Source: Streptomyces lincolnensis
Lineage (GTDB): Bacteria; Actinomycetota; Actinomycetes; Streptomycetales; Streptomycetaceae
Length of the DNA: 64,000 bases
Direction of reading: 5' to 3'
Assembly (NCBI RefSeq): GCF_001685355.1
Contig: NZ_CP016438.1
Coordinates: 6,386,001 to 6,450,000 of the forward strand
This document shows, piece after piece, positions 50,357 through 58,525 of this stretch. Below the pieces are notes generated by a model. The model saw only the letters and a program-made list of their open reading frames with translations, ran no database searches and was not told the DNA's origin. The first letter of the stretch is position 1. Every line of letters begins with the position of its first letter. The position numbers and the translations under genes are program-made.

Positions 50357-51178
50357 ATGGACCAGCCGCTCACCGACCAGCCGCTCACCGACCAGCAGCC
50401 CACCCGCCGCAGCTTCGAAGAGCTCGTGGCCGAAGGCGCCGCCGTGCCCACCGAGGGATGGGACTTCTCCTGGTTCGAGGGCCGGGCCACCGAGGCGCGC
50501 CCGTCGTGGGGATACGCGCGCTCGATGGCCCGGCGGCTGGCCGGTGCGCAGGCCGTGCTCGACATCCACACCGGGGGCGGGGAGGTCCTGGACCTCGCCC
50601 TCGGCGAGGCGACCCGGGCGCCCACGCTCACCGTCGCCACCGAGGTCTGGCCGCCGAACGTCGCCAAGGCCACCGCCCGCCTCCGCCCGCGCGGTGTCGC
50701 CGTCGTCGCCACGCGGGACGACGCGCCGCTGCCGTTCGCGGACGCGACCTTCGACCTCGTCGTCGCCCGGCACCCGATCCGCGCCGACTGGCCGGAGATC
50801 ACCCGCGTGCTTCAGCCAGGCGGCACCTACTTCGCCCAGCACGTGGGCCCGGCCAGCGTCTTCGAACTGGTCGAGTACTTCCTCGGCCCCCAGCCTGATC
50901 AGATACGGAGCAACCGGCACCCGGACCGCGAGCGCGCCGAAGCGGAGGCCGCCGGCCTGGAGATCGTCGACCTGCGCGCCGAGCGGCTGCGGATGGAGTT
51001 CCACGACATCGCCGCCGTCGTCCACTTCCTCCGCAAGGTGATCTGGATGGTCCCGGGCTTCACGGTCGAGAAGTACGAGCCCGAACTCCGCTCCCTGCAC
51101 GAGCGGATCGAGTCCCAGGGTCCCTTCGTCGCCCACAGCAGCCGTCACCTCGTAGAGGCCCGCAAGCCGAGGCCCTGA
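50357..51178 (+). CDS. Class I SAM-dependent methyltransferase
   Basis: A 273-residue methyltransferase. The cofactor site is in VLDIHTGGGEVLDLAL, with TLTVATEVWPPNVAKATARL as the acidic-loop region and LPFADATFDLVVARHPIRAD as post-motif II. The methyl acceptor cannot be told. It converges on the AlkZ-like gene, 13 bases apart. Confidence 0.85.
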   Translation: MDQPLTDQPLTDQQPTRRSFEELVAEGAAVPTEGWDFSWFEGRATEARPSWGYARSMARRLAGAQAVLDIHTGGGEVLDLALGEATRAPTLTVATEVWPPNVAKATARLRPRGVAVVATRDDAPLPFADATFDLVVARHPIRADWPEITRVLQPGGTYFAQHVGPASVFELVEYFLGPQPDQIRSNRHPDRERAEAEAAGLEIVDLRAERLRMEFHDIAAVVHFLRKVIWMVPGFTVEKYEPELRSLHERIESQGPFVAHSSRHLVEARKPRP

Positions 51179-51191
51179 CCCCTACCGCCGG

Positions 51192-52340
51192 TCACGCGTG
51201 AGGGCCCGCCGTCACCTTCCCGATCACCAACTCCGGCCGGGCCTCCAGCACTTCCCCCACCCGCTCCACCCGTTCGCCCAACTCCCGTTCCTGCCGCGCC
51301 GAGAGCCGCCCGAGCGGCTCCACGGTGACGGTCGTACGCCGTCCCTGGCGCCGCTGGTGCCAGACGCCGGCCACCACCCCGTCGACCAGCAGCAGGGGGA
51401 AGTTCCCGGCCTGGCCGCCCGCCAGCGCCCGCCGGTACGCCTGACCGGGGAACAGCAGCTCACGCGGCTGCGCGGCGATGCCGTAGGCGTCGAAGTAGGG
51501 CAGCAGCCGCAGCCCGCGCACCGGCTCGTCGGGGAAGCCGGTGTCGCCGGCCGCCACCCACGCCGGGGCTTCCTCCAGCGCCACCTCCTCGATCTCCCCG
51601 GCCTCCGCCAGCTCCCGGAACACCCCGGCGGCCCAACCGGCCGGGGCTGCCAGCCACTTGGCGAAGTACGCCGGGGTCGACGGCCCGTAGGCGCGCAGAT
51701 ACCGCCGTACGAGCTCATGCAGTGCCTCGTTCGGCGGCAGCGGATCGAAGTGCGGCGGGCGGGTGTAGGTCACCTTGCGGCCGCGGTTCGGGCCGAAGCA
51801 GAGCGCGCCCGACTGGCCGGCGCGGTACAGCACCTGGCGCCAGCGCGGCCACATGCCCTGGAAGGCGGGCATCACCAGGTCGCCGGCCCAGGCACCGGTG
51901 CGGGCGACGACCTCCTCGGTCAGCTCGTCGACGGTCAGGCAGACCCCGTCCAGGGCGTCCGCGATCGCCGCCACGATGTGCGCCGCCTGCTCCTCGGTGA
52001 GCCGGACCTCGGGCGGGAAGGGGCTCGCCCCCGCCGGAACGGCCGTCAGCGCGGCACACCACAGGGGCAGTTCCCGGGCGGCGAGCAGATGGACCGTCCC
52101 GCGCGGACCGTGCGTCTTCACCAGCGACCGCCCCTCCCAGAGCGCCTCCCGCACCTCCACCCGGGTGGTCCCGGTGCCGCGCACTCCCACCGACAGTTCC
52201 GCCGCGGACAGCACCTGCGCATGCGCGCCGAGCATCGCGCCGACGACGTCGGCGACCGGCGTACCGGCCGCGGCGGGCTCCGTCAGGTACTGCCGCTCCA
52301 AGCGCCGCGCGCTCACCCGGTCCCACGTAGTGAAGGTCAT
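51192..52340 (-). CDS. Winged-helix DNA glycosylase-like protein (AlkZ/HTH_42 family)
   Basis: A 382-residue protein of the winged helix DNA-binding (HTH_42, AlkZ-like) family. The start (TWDRVSARRLERQYLTEP), GAHAQVLSAAELSVGVRG, WEGRSLVKTHGPRGTVHLLA and ELPLWCAAL are typical. AlkZ proteins remove interstrand crosslinked or alkylated bases; here the catalytic glutamine motif appears as HAQ in GAHAQVLS. The actual lesion is unknown. ATG at 52340; no ribosome site is obvious. Confidence 0.75.
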   Translation of the reverse strand: MTFTTWDRVSARRLERQYLTEPAAAGTPVADVVGAMLGAHAQVLSAAELSVGVRGTGTTRVEVREALWEGRSLVKTHGPRGTVHLLAARELPLWCAALTAVPAGASPFPPEVRLTEEQAAHIVAAIADALDGVCLTVDELTEEVVARTGAWAGDLVMPAFQGMWPRWRQVLYRAGQSGALCFGPNRGRKVTYTRPPHFDPLPPNEALHELVRRYLRAYGPSTPAYFAKWLAAPAGWAAGVFRELAEAGEIEEVALEEAPAWVAAGDTGFPDEPVRGLRLLPYFDAYGIAAQPRELLFPGQAYRRALAGGQAGNFPLLLVDGVVAGVWHQRRQGRRTTVTVEPLGRLSARQERELGERVERVGEVLEARPELVIGKVTAGPHA

Positions 52341-52773
52341 GCACCGACGCTAGAACCCAACAAGGCCAGATTCCGTCCTCTTCGCCGACCCACTCCACCA
52401 GGGCGATCACTCCCTGTGTATCCATGGCTCCACGGGGTTTCCACATTGTTATCCCAGGCAGCTCGCGCCGGTGCCACACCTCGCGTACGTTCGAACGCAG
52501 GTAATTCGCGTGAGCAAAGCTGCGCGAGCGGCACCGCGCAGTGGAGGGGACCGCGCGGTGCCGTCAAGCAAGCGCCACGCCCGGCGTCACCCTCCGGAGG
52601 GAACCCCTCCCACCCGCTCCCCGCCCGCGAATCCACCGCGATCCAGCCACAAACCGCCCCTGAAAAGGCCCCAAAGCCCCCCTCCCCGCGTCGCCGCCCG
52701 ACTCCGGAGAGTAGTTGTGGCACGCCGATGCACCCAGCAGCACTTACAAAGGGTTATGGTGGAAACCCCCCCT

Positions 52774-52816
52774 CGGGCCGGTCCGTCTCCCCCCCCACGG
52801 ACCGGCCCGTTTTTTT
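52774..52816 (+). terminator. Strong intrinsic terminator with T7 tail
   Basis: CGGGCCGGTCCGT (52774-52786) pairs with ACGGACCGGCCCG (52797-52809) and is followed by seven T's. A classic U-run is rare in such GC-rich DNA. No gene on this strand ends before it, so the RNA it ends is unassigned. Confidence 0.85.
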
Positions 52817-52862
52817 GCCCACCACGGGGTACCTGTTGAGGGACGTCGACTGTCCCCACCAA

Positions 52863-52943
52863 AGGGGCGCGGGGAACTGCGCGATCAACCCCCACCGGGC
52901 CGCAGCCGCCAACAAACGCATCGCACCCCCCGTTTAGGCGCCA
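52863..52943 (+). repeat. Dispersed intergenic repeat, copy 2
   Basis: Bases 52863-52887 are identical to 579-603; the element ends with TTAGGCGCC at 52934-52942 as copy 1 does at 651-659. Length and ends agree, the middle differs. Confidence 0.75.
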
Positions 52944-53027
52944 ACAACCCACCCGCACCCGGAAACACGCGGCGCGATACCCTTCGGCTCGCGGGGACCG
53001 CATCCGCACGGAGGGGCTGACAATCAC

Positions 53028-53801
53028 GTGAACCTGCGCGACACACTGCGCGGCCTGCTCGTCAGGCTGTACGCACGCCGGGTGGAAGGTCACCTGGACC
53101 ACGCCCAGGTGCCCAAACACATCGGCGTCGTCATGGACGGCAACCGACGCTGGGCCAAGGCCGCGGGTTCCACGACCGCCCAGGGTCACCGTGCCGGTGC
53201 GGACAAGATCGAGGAGTTCCTCGGCTGGTGCACCGAGACGGACGTCGAGGTCGTCACCCTCTGGCTGTTCTCCACCGACAACTTCGACCGCCCGCAGGAA
53301 GAGCTCGTACCGCTCTTCGGGATCATCGAGGACGTCGTCCGCTCCCTCGCCGCCGACGGCCGCTGGCGCGTCCACCACGTCGGCGCGCTGGATCTGCTGC
53401 CGCACGGCATGCAGCGGACCATCAAGGAGGCCGAGGAGGCCACCGCCACCACCGACGGGATACTGGTCAACGTCGCCATCGGCTACGGCGGCCGCCAGGA
53501 GATCGCCGACGCGGTCCGCTCGATGATCCTCGACGCCGCCGACAAGGGCAGCTCGATGGAGGAGCTCGCCGAGGCCGTCGACGTCGAGACGATCGGCCGT
53601 CACCTCTACACCGGCGACCAGCCCGACCCCGACCTGGTGATCCGCACCAGCGGCGAGCAGCGGCTGTCCGGATTCATGCTGTGGCAGACCGCCCACTCGG
53701 AGTACTACTTCTGCGAGGTCTTCTGGCCGGCCTTCCGCAAGGTCGACTTCCTGCGCGCCCTGCGTGACTACGCGGCCCGTCACCGCCGCTACGGCGGCTG
53801 A
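53028..53801 (+). CDS. uppS: Isoprenyl (undecaprenyl-type) diphosphate synthase
   Basis: A 257-residue cis-prenyl transferase that builds the lipid carrier for peptidoglycan synthesis. GVVMDGNRRWAK with the catalytic Asp37, SNDNFDRP (in STDNFDRPQEEL) and LVIRTSGEQRLSGFMLWQ are signature blocks. Length is normal. The GTG at 53028 follows GGAGGGGC. It is followed by the PIN-PhoH gene 315 bases on. Confidence 0.93.
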   Translation: MNLRDTLRGLLVRLYARRVEGHLDHAQVPKHIGVVMDGNRRWAKAAGSTTAQGHRAGADKIEEFLGWCTETDVEVVTLWLFSTDNFDRPQEELVPLFGIIEDVVRSLAADGRWRVHHVGALDLLPHGMQRTIKEAEEATATTDGILVNVAIGYGGRQEIADAVRSMILDAADKGSSMEELAEAVDVETIGRHLYTGDQPDPDLVIRTSGEQRLSGFMLWQTAHSEYYFCEVFWPAFRKVDFLRALRDYAARHRRYGG

Positions 53802-53942
53802 GGCAACCCCGGCGAGTACCCCCGTGGGACCGAAGTAACAAGGAGTTCACCAGCGCGCCGCCCTATGAGTGGGCATGGCAGCGCATGTTCGAGGGCATAA
53901 GCCAAGCAGGTCGACGCCCGAACCACGGGTGTCGGATCTCAG

Positions 53943-54039
53943 CGGGCGGCACGGGGCCGTCCGCCCGGGAGGCCCTTTGCACCAGCTCGACCGTGCGATC
54001 ACCGCACGGAAGAAGCAGTGGAGGGCCGGTCCCCGGCCC
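53943..54039 (+). promoter_or_regulatory. Three successive hairpins in the uppS-phoH gap
   Basis: Stems CGGGCGG/CCGCCCG (53943-53949, 53961-53967), CCGTGCG/CGCACGG (53991-53997, 54003-54009) and GGGCCGG/CCGGCCC (54023-54029, 54033-54039). They occupy the 315-base gap 53802-54116, which shows no other feature, and would form a structured leader for the PhoH gene. Confidence 0.45.
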
Positions 54040-54116
54040 GTGCATCGCGGCCGACGACCGGTCCAGCTCCACTCCGTCGCTCCCCGACCTCATCCGAGGG
54101 GGTACGTCCTTCCGTG

Positions 54117-55439
54117 GTGACCAGCACAAAGCGCCACAAGCCTGACCGGCGCACTTATGTCCTCGACACCAGTGTTCTGCTGTCGGACCCCAATGCCCTG
54201 AACCGCTTCGACGAGCACGAGGTCGTGCTCCCCATCGTCGTGGTGACGGAACTGGAGGCCAAGCGGCACCATCCCGAACTCGGCTACTTCGCCAGGCAGG
54301 CCCTGCGCCTGCTCGACGACTTCCGGGTCCGGCACGGCCGTCTCGACGCCCCCATCCCGATCGGGGACCTCGGCGGAACCGTTCGTGTCGAGCTCAACCA
54401 CTCGGACCCCAGCGTGCTGCCCAGCGGCTACCGCCTGGGGGACAACGACTCCCGCATTCTCGCGGTGGCCCGCAATCTTCAGGCCGAGGGATACGACGTC
54501 ACCGTCGTCTCGAAGGATCTCCCGCTCAGGATCAAGGCGTCCTCGGTCGGTCTCCTCGCCGAGGAGTACCGGGCGGAGCTCGCCATCACGGGCTCCTCCG
54601 GCTGGACCGGGATGTCCGAACTGACCCTGCCGGGCGAGCAGGTGGACATCCTCTTCGAGGAAGGGCACGTCTACGTCCCCGAGGCCGCCGACCTGCCGGT
54701 GCACACCGGTCTGACGATCCACTCCGAGCGCGGCAAGGCGCTCGGCCGTGTCTCGCCGGACGGCAACATCCGGCTGGTGCGCGGGGATCGCGAGGCGTTC
54801 GGCATCAAGGGCCGCAGCGCGGAGCAGCGCATCGCGCTGGATCTGCTCCTCGACCCGGAGGTCGGCATCGTCTCCATGGGCGGCCGGGCCGGCACCGGCA
54901 AGTCGGCGCTCGCGCTGTGCGCGGGTCTGGAGGCCGTGCTGGAGCGACGCCAGCACAAGAAGGTGATGGTCTTCCGGCCGCTGTACGCGGTGGGCGGGCA
55001 GGAGCTCGGCTATCTGCCCGGCTCCGAGTCCGAGAAGATGAGCCCCTGGGCACAGGCGGTCTTCGACACGCTCTCCGCGGTCACCAGCCGCGAGGTCATC
55101 GAGGAGGTCACCGCACGCGGGATGCTCGAAGTCCTTCCGCTCACCCACATCCGCGGCCGCTCCCTCCACGACGCGTTCGTGATCGTGGACGAGGCGCAGT
55201 CCCTCGAACGGAATGTCCTTCTCACCGTTCTGTCCCGAATCGGCGCCAATTCACGAGTGGTTCTCACTCATGACGTGGCCCAGCGGGACAACCTGAGGGT
55301 CGGCCGCTACGACGGTGTCGTCGCCGTGGTGGAGAAGCTGAAGGGCCATCCCCTCTTTGCCCACGTCACGTTGACGAGGTCCGAGAGGTCCCAGATCGCG
55401 GCCCTTGTGACCGAAATGCTCGAAGACGGGCAGATCTGA
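54117..55439 (+). CDS. PIN domain-PhoH family ATPase
   Basis: A 440-residue fusion. The PIN ribonuclease domain is residues 8-160, with acidic sites in [11 protein letters not shown] (Asp17), [10 protein letters not shown] and [11 protein letters not shown]. The PhoH helicase/ATPase domain follows, with Walker [11 protein letters not shown] (Lys262) and the Walker [19 protein letters not shown]-PhoH proteins are RNA unwinding/cutting enzymes of actinobacteria. GTG codons at 54114 and 54117 are both possible starts. It lies alone behind a structured leader. Confidence 0.88.
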   Translation: MTSTKRHKPDRRTYVLDTSVLLSDPNALNRFDEHEVVLPIVVVTELEAKRHHPELGYFARQALRLLDDFRVRHGRLDAPIPIGDLGGTVRVELNHSDPSVLPSGYRLGDNDSRILAVARNLQAEGYDVTVVSKDLPLRIKASSVGLLAEEYRAELAITGSSGWTGMSELTLPGEQVDILFEEGHVYVPEAADLPVHTGLTIHSERGKALGRVSPDGNIRLVRGDREAFGIKGRSAEQRIALDLLLDPEVGIVSMGGRAGTGKSALALCAGLEAVLERRQHKKVMVFRPLYAVGGQELGYLPGSESEKMSPWAQAVFDTLSAVTSREVIEEVTARGMLEVLPLTHIRGRSLHDAFVIVDEAQSLERNVLLTVLSRIGANSRVVLTHDVAQRDNLRVGRYDGVVAVVEKLKGHPLFAHVTLTRSERSQIAALVTEMLEDGQI

Positions 55440-55855
55440 GAAGACAGGCCCATTAGGGGCCGGTTACGCGGCAGTTGGCGCCGTCCGAAAAGGCGAAGAG
55501 CCTAGTCGGGCGGCGCCTTCGCGTGTTGCGGTTTCTCAGAATCACAGGCGTCAAACGGGATGTGAGCTTTCACACGCAACTCGGAATTGCCACCCGGCGT
55601 CGGGTTACGGCAGAGTCTCATTCCTGTCAGGCCCCGCATACGACACACCTGTACCCCCAGCGGTACGGCATCACAGGAACCACACTCAACTCCATACCGT
55701 CGTCGTATGCCGCCCGCTGAACCACGCGGCGCTCCCCGCAAGGGAGTTGCCCACCGGGCCCGCGCCTCCGTGACCCCGCAGTGGGGAGGCCAGTGCCAGG
55801 GGCACGATTGCGTCCGCCAGGGTCACCGAAGCGGACGATGCTGGAAGGAAACCGT
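55440..55855. other. 416-base intergenic region before the transglycosylase
   Basis: I found no gene here. It contains the PhoH gene's downstream region and the promoter region of the exported transglycosylase; a c-di-AMP (ydaO) riboswitch, which precedes some cell-wall hydrolases in Streptomyces, was looked for and its conserved motifs were not seen. Confidence 0.5.
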
Positions 55856-56539
55856 GTGAGCCCGATTTCGGTCCGGGGATTCGCAGTGGCCTCCGCCACC
55901 GTGGTCACCGCTGTCGGAAGCGTCACGGGTGTTGCCTCGGGCAGCGCCGCGCAGCCGAACGACGCCGAGGCGACGGCAGCCGACTCGACGCTCCTCGCGG
56001 ACATCCCCGCGGGTCAGCAGGCTCAGGTGCAGACCGCGTCCCTGACGCAGCAGGCCGACGTACAGGCCATCGCCGCGGACGCGAGCGCCAAGAGGACCGC
56101 GGAGGAGTCGGCCCGCAAGGAGGCCGCCAAGACCGCGCTGGAGAAGAAGGAAGCCGCCGAGAAGGCCGAGAAGCTGGCCAAGGAGAAGGCCGAGGCCGAG
56201 GCGAAGGCTGCCAAGGCCCCCTCCAGCTTCCCCGTGCAGGGCTCGTACTCCATCTCGGAGATCCAGTCCATGGCGCGTTCGATGGTGCCCAGCGGACAGT
56301 TCCAGTGCTTCAGCAACATCGTGGACCACGAGTCCAGCTGGAACTACCGGGCCGTCAACGCCTCGTCCGGCGCCTACGGACTCTTCCAGGCGCTGCCGGG
56401 TTCCAAGATGTCGTCGGTCGGCTCCGACTGGCAGACCAACCCGGCCACCCAGATCAAGTGGGGCCTGAACTACATGGACAGCCGCTACGGCAGCCCCTGT
56501 GAGGCCTGGTCGTTCTGGCAGGCCAACCACTGGTACTGA
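55856..56539 (+). CDS. Secreted lytic transglycosylase-like protein
   Basis: A 227-residue exported cell-wall enzyme. The GTG at 55856 follows GGAAGGAAACC; a signal peptide (to about residue 33) leads into a long charged helix rich in Lys/Glu/Ala (about 65-120, a coiled coil). The last 80 residues are an SLT-like lysozyme domain with catalytic Glu159 (NIVDHESSWNYRAVN) and NASSGAYGLFQALPGSKM. Family members in Streptomyces cut peptidoglycan for growth or spore germination. Two cysteines may pair. Confidence 0.88.
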   Translation: MSPISVRGFAVASATVVTAVGSVTGVASGSAAQPNDAEATAADSTLLADIPAGQQAQVQTASLTQQADVQAIAADASAKRTAEESARKEAAKTALEKKEAAEKAEKLAKEKAEAEAKAAKAPSSFPVQGSYSISEIQSMARSMVPSGQFQCFSNIVDHESSWNYRAVNASSGAYGLFQALPGSKMSSVGSDWQTNPATQIKWGLNYMDSRYGSPCEAWSFWQANHWY

Positions 56540-56587
56540 GTCCCCGGCACACGGGACCTTCCTTCCCGCCCCCTCTCAACCCCGCGC

Positions 56588-56615
56588 AGCCTCTCCCCGT
56601 CCTAGGGGAGGGGCT
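56588..56615 (+). terminator. Terminator hairpin after the transglycosylase
   Basis: AGCCTCTCCCC (56588-56598) and GGGGAGGGGCT (56605-56615) pair with one mismatch around GTCCTA. Confidence 0.6.
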
Positions 56616-56686
56616 GTCGCCATGTACGGTCGGACCGGACGACTCCAGGGGCAGTGGTGGTCAGAGACGGGGGAAGAGGACGGATC

Positions 56687-58060
56687 ATGTCGCGAGTGCC
56701 AGGGTGGCTCGGTCGGCTCGGCGCCCGACTGACCGAGATGGGTGACCGGTTGAACGAGCGCCGCGCGGCCGCGGAGCGGGAGGACGAGGGGCCCGAACCG
56801 GCTCCGTTCACCGACGCCGGCCCGCCGCCCGTCGAGCAGGCCCCGCCGTCCCGGCAGCACACGCCCGTGGCCGTCGCGCCCCGGCCCGACCCGGCGCAGG
56901 CCGTCCCGTGGGGCATGCGGGTCGCCGCCGAGGCCGGCTGGCGGCTGCTGGTCCTCGCGGGCACCCTCTGGGTCCTCATGCGGGTCATCAGCGCCGTACA
57001 GCTGGTGGTACTGGCGTTCGTGGCGGCGCTGCTCATCACGGCGATCCTCCAGCCGACGGTGGCGCGCCTCACGCGGCTCGGGTTCCCGCGGGGGCTCGCG
57101 ACCGCGCTGACCGCGATCCTCGGGTTCGTCGTCATGGGGCTGATCGGCTGGTTCGTGACCTGGCAGGTCATGGAGAACATCGACAACCTCTCCGACCAGG
57201 TCCAGGACGGCGTCGACGAACTGCGGAACTGGCTGCTGAACAGCCCCTTCCACGTCACCGACAAGCAGATCAACGACATCGCCGAGAACCTGCGGGACGC
57301 GATCGGTGCCAACACCGACCAGATCACCACCGCGGGCCTGGAGGGCGTCACCGTCGTCGTCGAGGCCCTGACCGGCATCCTGCTGGCGGTCTTCTCGACC
57401 CTCTTCCTCCTCTACGACGGCCGCCGTATCTGGGAGTGGACGCTGAAGCTGGTCCCCGCGGCGGCCCGGCCCGGGGTGGCCGGCGCGGGCCCGCGCGCGT
57501 GGCGCACGCTGACCGCCTACGTCCGCGGCACGGTCATAGTGGCCCTGATCGACGCGATCTTCATCGGTATCGGCATCTACTTCCTGGGCGTGCCGATGGC
57601 CGTCCCGCTCGCGGTCTTCATCTTCCTCTTCTCCTTCATCCCGCTGGTCGGTGCCGTGGCCTCGGGCGCGCTGGCCGTCGTGGTCGCCCTGGTGACCCAG
57701 GGCGTCTTCACCGCCGTCATGACCCTGGCCGTGGTGCTGGCGGTCCAGCAGATCGAGGGCCACATCCTCCAGCCGTTCATCCTGGGCCGCGCGGTCCGCG
57801 TCCACCCGCTGGCCGTGGTGCTCTCCGTCGCGGCGGGCGGCATGGTGGCGGGCATCGGTGGCGCGGTGGTCGCGGTGCCGCTGGTGGCGGTGACCAACAC
57901 CGTCGTGGGCTACCTTCGCGCGTACTCCCACGAACAGCAGGGTGGTCCGGGGTTCGTTCAAACGAGCGCCGAACAAAGGCCATTGGACGGCCCGAAGGAC
58001 CAACTTCCGCCAGTCGGCGACAGCTCGGAACACCAGGCCCGGAATATGCCTCCGGACTGA
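56687..58060 (+). CDS. AI-2E-family transporter (TqsA/PerM-like)
   Basis: A 457-residue integral membrane protein with about eight hydrophobic segments and the family block VARLTRLGFPRGLATALTAI, DGRRIWEWTLKLVPAAARPG and VVLAVQQIEGHILQPFILGR. The family includes exporters of AI-2-like molecules and Na/H antiporters; the transported compound is unknown. The first 75 residues are a charged cytoplasmic region. The ATG at 56687 has GGAAGAGGAC upstream. Confidence 0.88.
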   Translation: MSRVPGWLGRLGARLTEMGDRLNERRAAAEREDEGPEPAPFTDAGPPPVEQAPPSRQHTPVAVAPRPDPAQAVPWGMRVAAEAGWRLLVLAGTLWVLMRVISAVQLVVLAFVAALLITAILQPTVARLTRLGFPRGLATALTAILGFVVMGLIGWFVTWQVMENIDNLSDQVQDGVDELRNWLLNSPFHVTDKQINDIAENLRDAIGANTDQITTAGLEGVTVVVEALTGILLAVFSTLFLLYDGRRIWEWTLKLVPAAARPGVAGAGPRAWRTLTAYVRGTVIVALIDAIFIGIGIYFLGVPMAVPLAVFIFLFSFIPLVGAVASGALAVVVALVTQGVFTAVMTLAVVLAVQQIEGHILQPFILGRAVRVHPLAVVLSVAAGGMVAGIGGAVVAVPLVAVTNTVVGYLRAYSHEQQGGPGFVQTSAEQRPLDGPKDQLPPVGDSSEHQARNMPPD

Positions 58061-58098
58061 TACACATGCTCCCTGAGCGCTCTAGGGGAGTTGATCAC

Positions 58099-58485
58099 AT
58101 GGATCGCCAAGCCCTGGCACTGGAAATGCGTGGCCTGCGGGAACAGGTCCCCGGGATCACCGACACCGTCGTGGCCGCCGTCGACGGACTGCTCATCGCC
58201 GCCGACACCGCCGACTCGATCGACCCCGAGGGCCTCGCCGCCCTCGCTGCGGCCGGACTCGGGCTCGCGCGCCGCACCGCCGACGCCACCGCCCGGGGCG
58301 CCCTGCGCCGGATGGTCACCTACGGCTGTCATGGCTGCGCCGCGGTCTACGCCGTCGGCGACACCGCGCTGATGGTCGTCGTCGGCGACGAGAGCATGGA
58401 CGTCGACGCCCTGCACCGGGCGACCCGGCCGACCCTGCGCCGGATCGACTCGATCCTCACCGAGGAGGCACCGGAAGGAGTCTGA
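58099..58485 (+). CDS. Roadblock/LC7 domain protein
   Basis: A 128-residue Roadblock/LC7 protein, a small GTPase-associated fold: VPGITDTVVAAVDGLLIAAD and TYGCHGCAAVYAVGDTALMV. In Streptomyces this domain is often found in conservon operons with a GTPase; here it stands alone after the AI-2E gene. ATG 58099 follows GGGGAG. Confidence 0.85.
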   Translation: MDRQALALEMRGLREQVPGITDTVVAAVDGLLIAADTADSIDPEGLAALAAAGLGLARRTADATARGALRRMVTYGCHGCAAVYAVGDTALMVVVGDESMDVDALHRATRPTLRRIDSILTEEAPEGV

Positions 58486-58486
58486 A

Positions 58487-58518
58487 GGGGGCCCCTCTCC
58501 CCCCGGGGAGGGGCCCCC
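58487..58518. terminator. Bidirectional terminator hairpin
   Basis: GGGGGCCCCTC (58487-58497) and GAGGGGCCCCC (58508-58518) form a perfect 11-base stem between convergent genes. Confidence 0.8.
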
Positions 58519-58525
58519 GGCCGCG

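Larger units (their letters stand above)
52341..53027. other. 687-base non-coding stretch with terminator and repeat
   Basis: Between the AlkZ-like gene and uppS. I see no convincing gene. It holds a strong T-run terminator (52774-52816), the dispersed repeat (52863-52943) and, at 52360-52730, sequence without clear coding bias. A very small RNA or leader peptide ending at the terminator is possible. Confidence 0.6.

Noticed and set aside
53869..54120. 83-codon frame in the uppS-phoH gap
   Set aside because: The three hairpins in the same stretch and absence of a motif favour a structured leader over a gene.
55440..55855. Possible ydaO-type (c-di-AMP) riboswitch ahead of the transglycosylase
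   Set aside because: The conserved blocks of that riboswitch could not be found by eye; a covariance search would decide.
56576..58033. Minus-strand 485-codon frame across the AI-2E gene
   Set aside because: Charged low-complexity translation; a shadow of the transporter gene.
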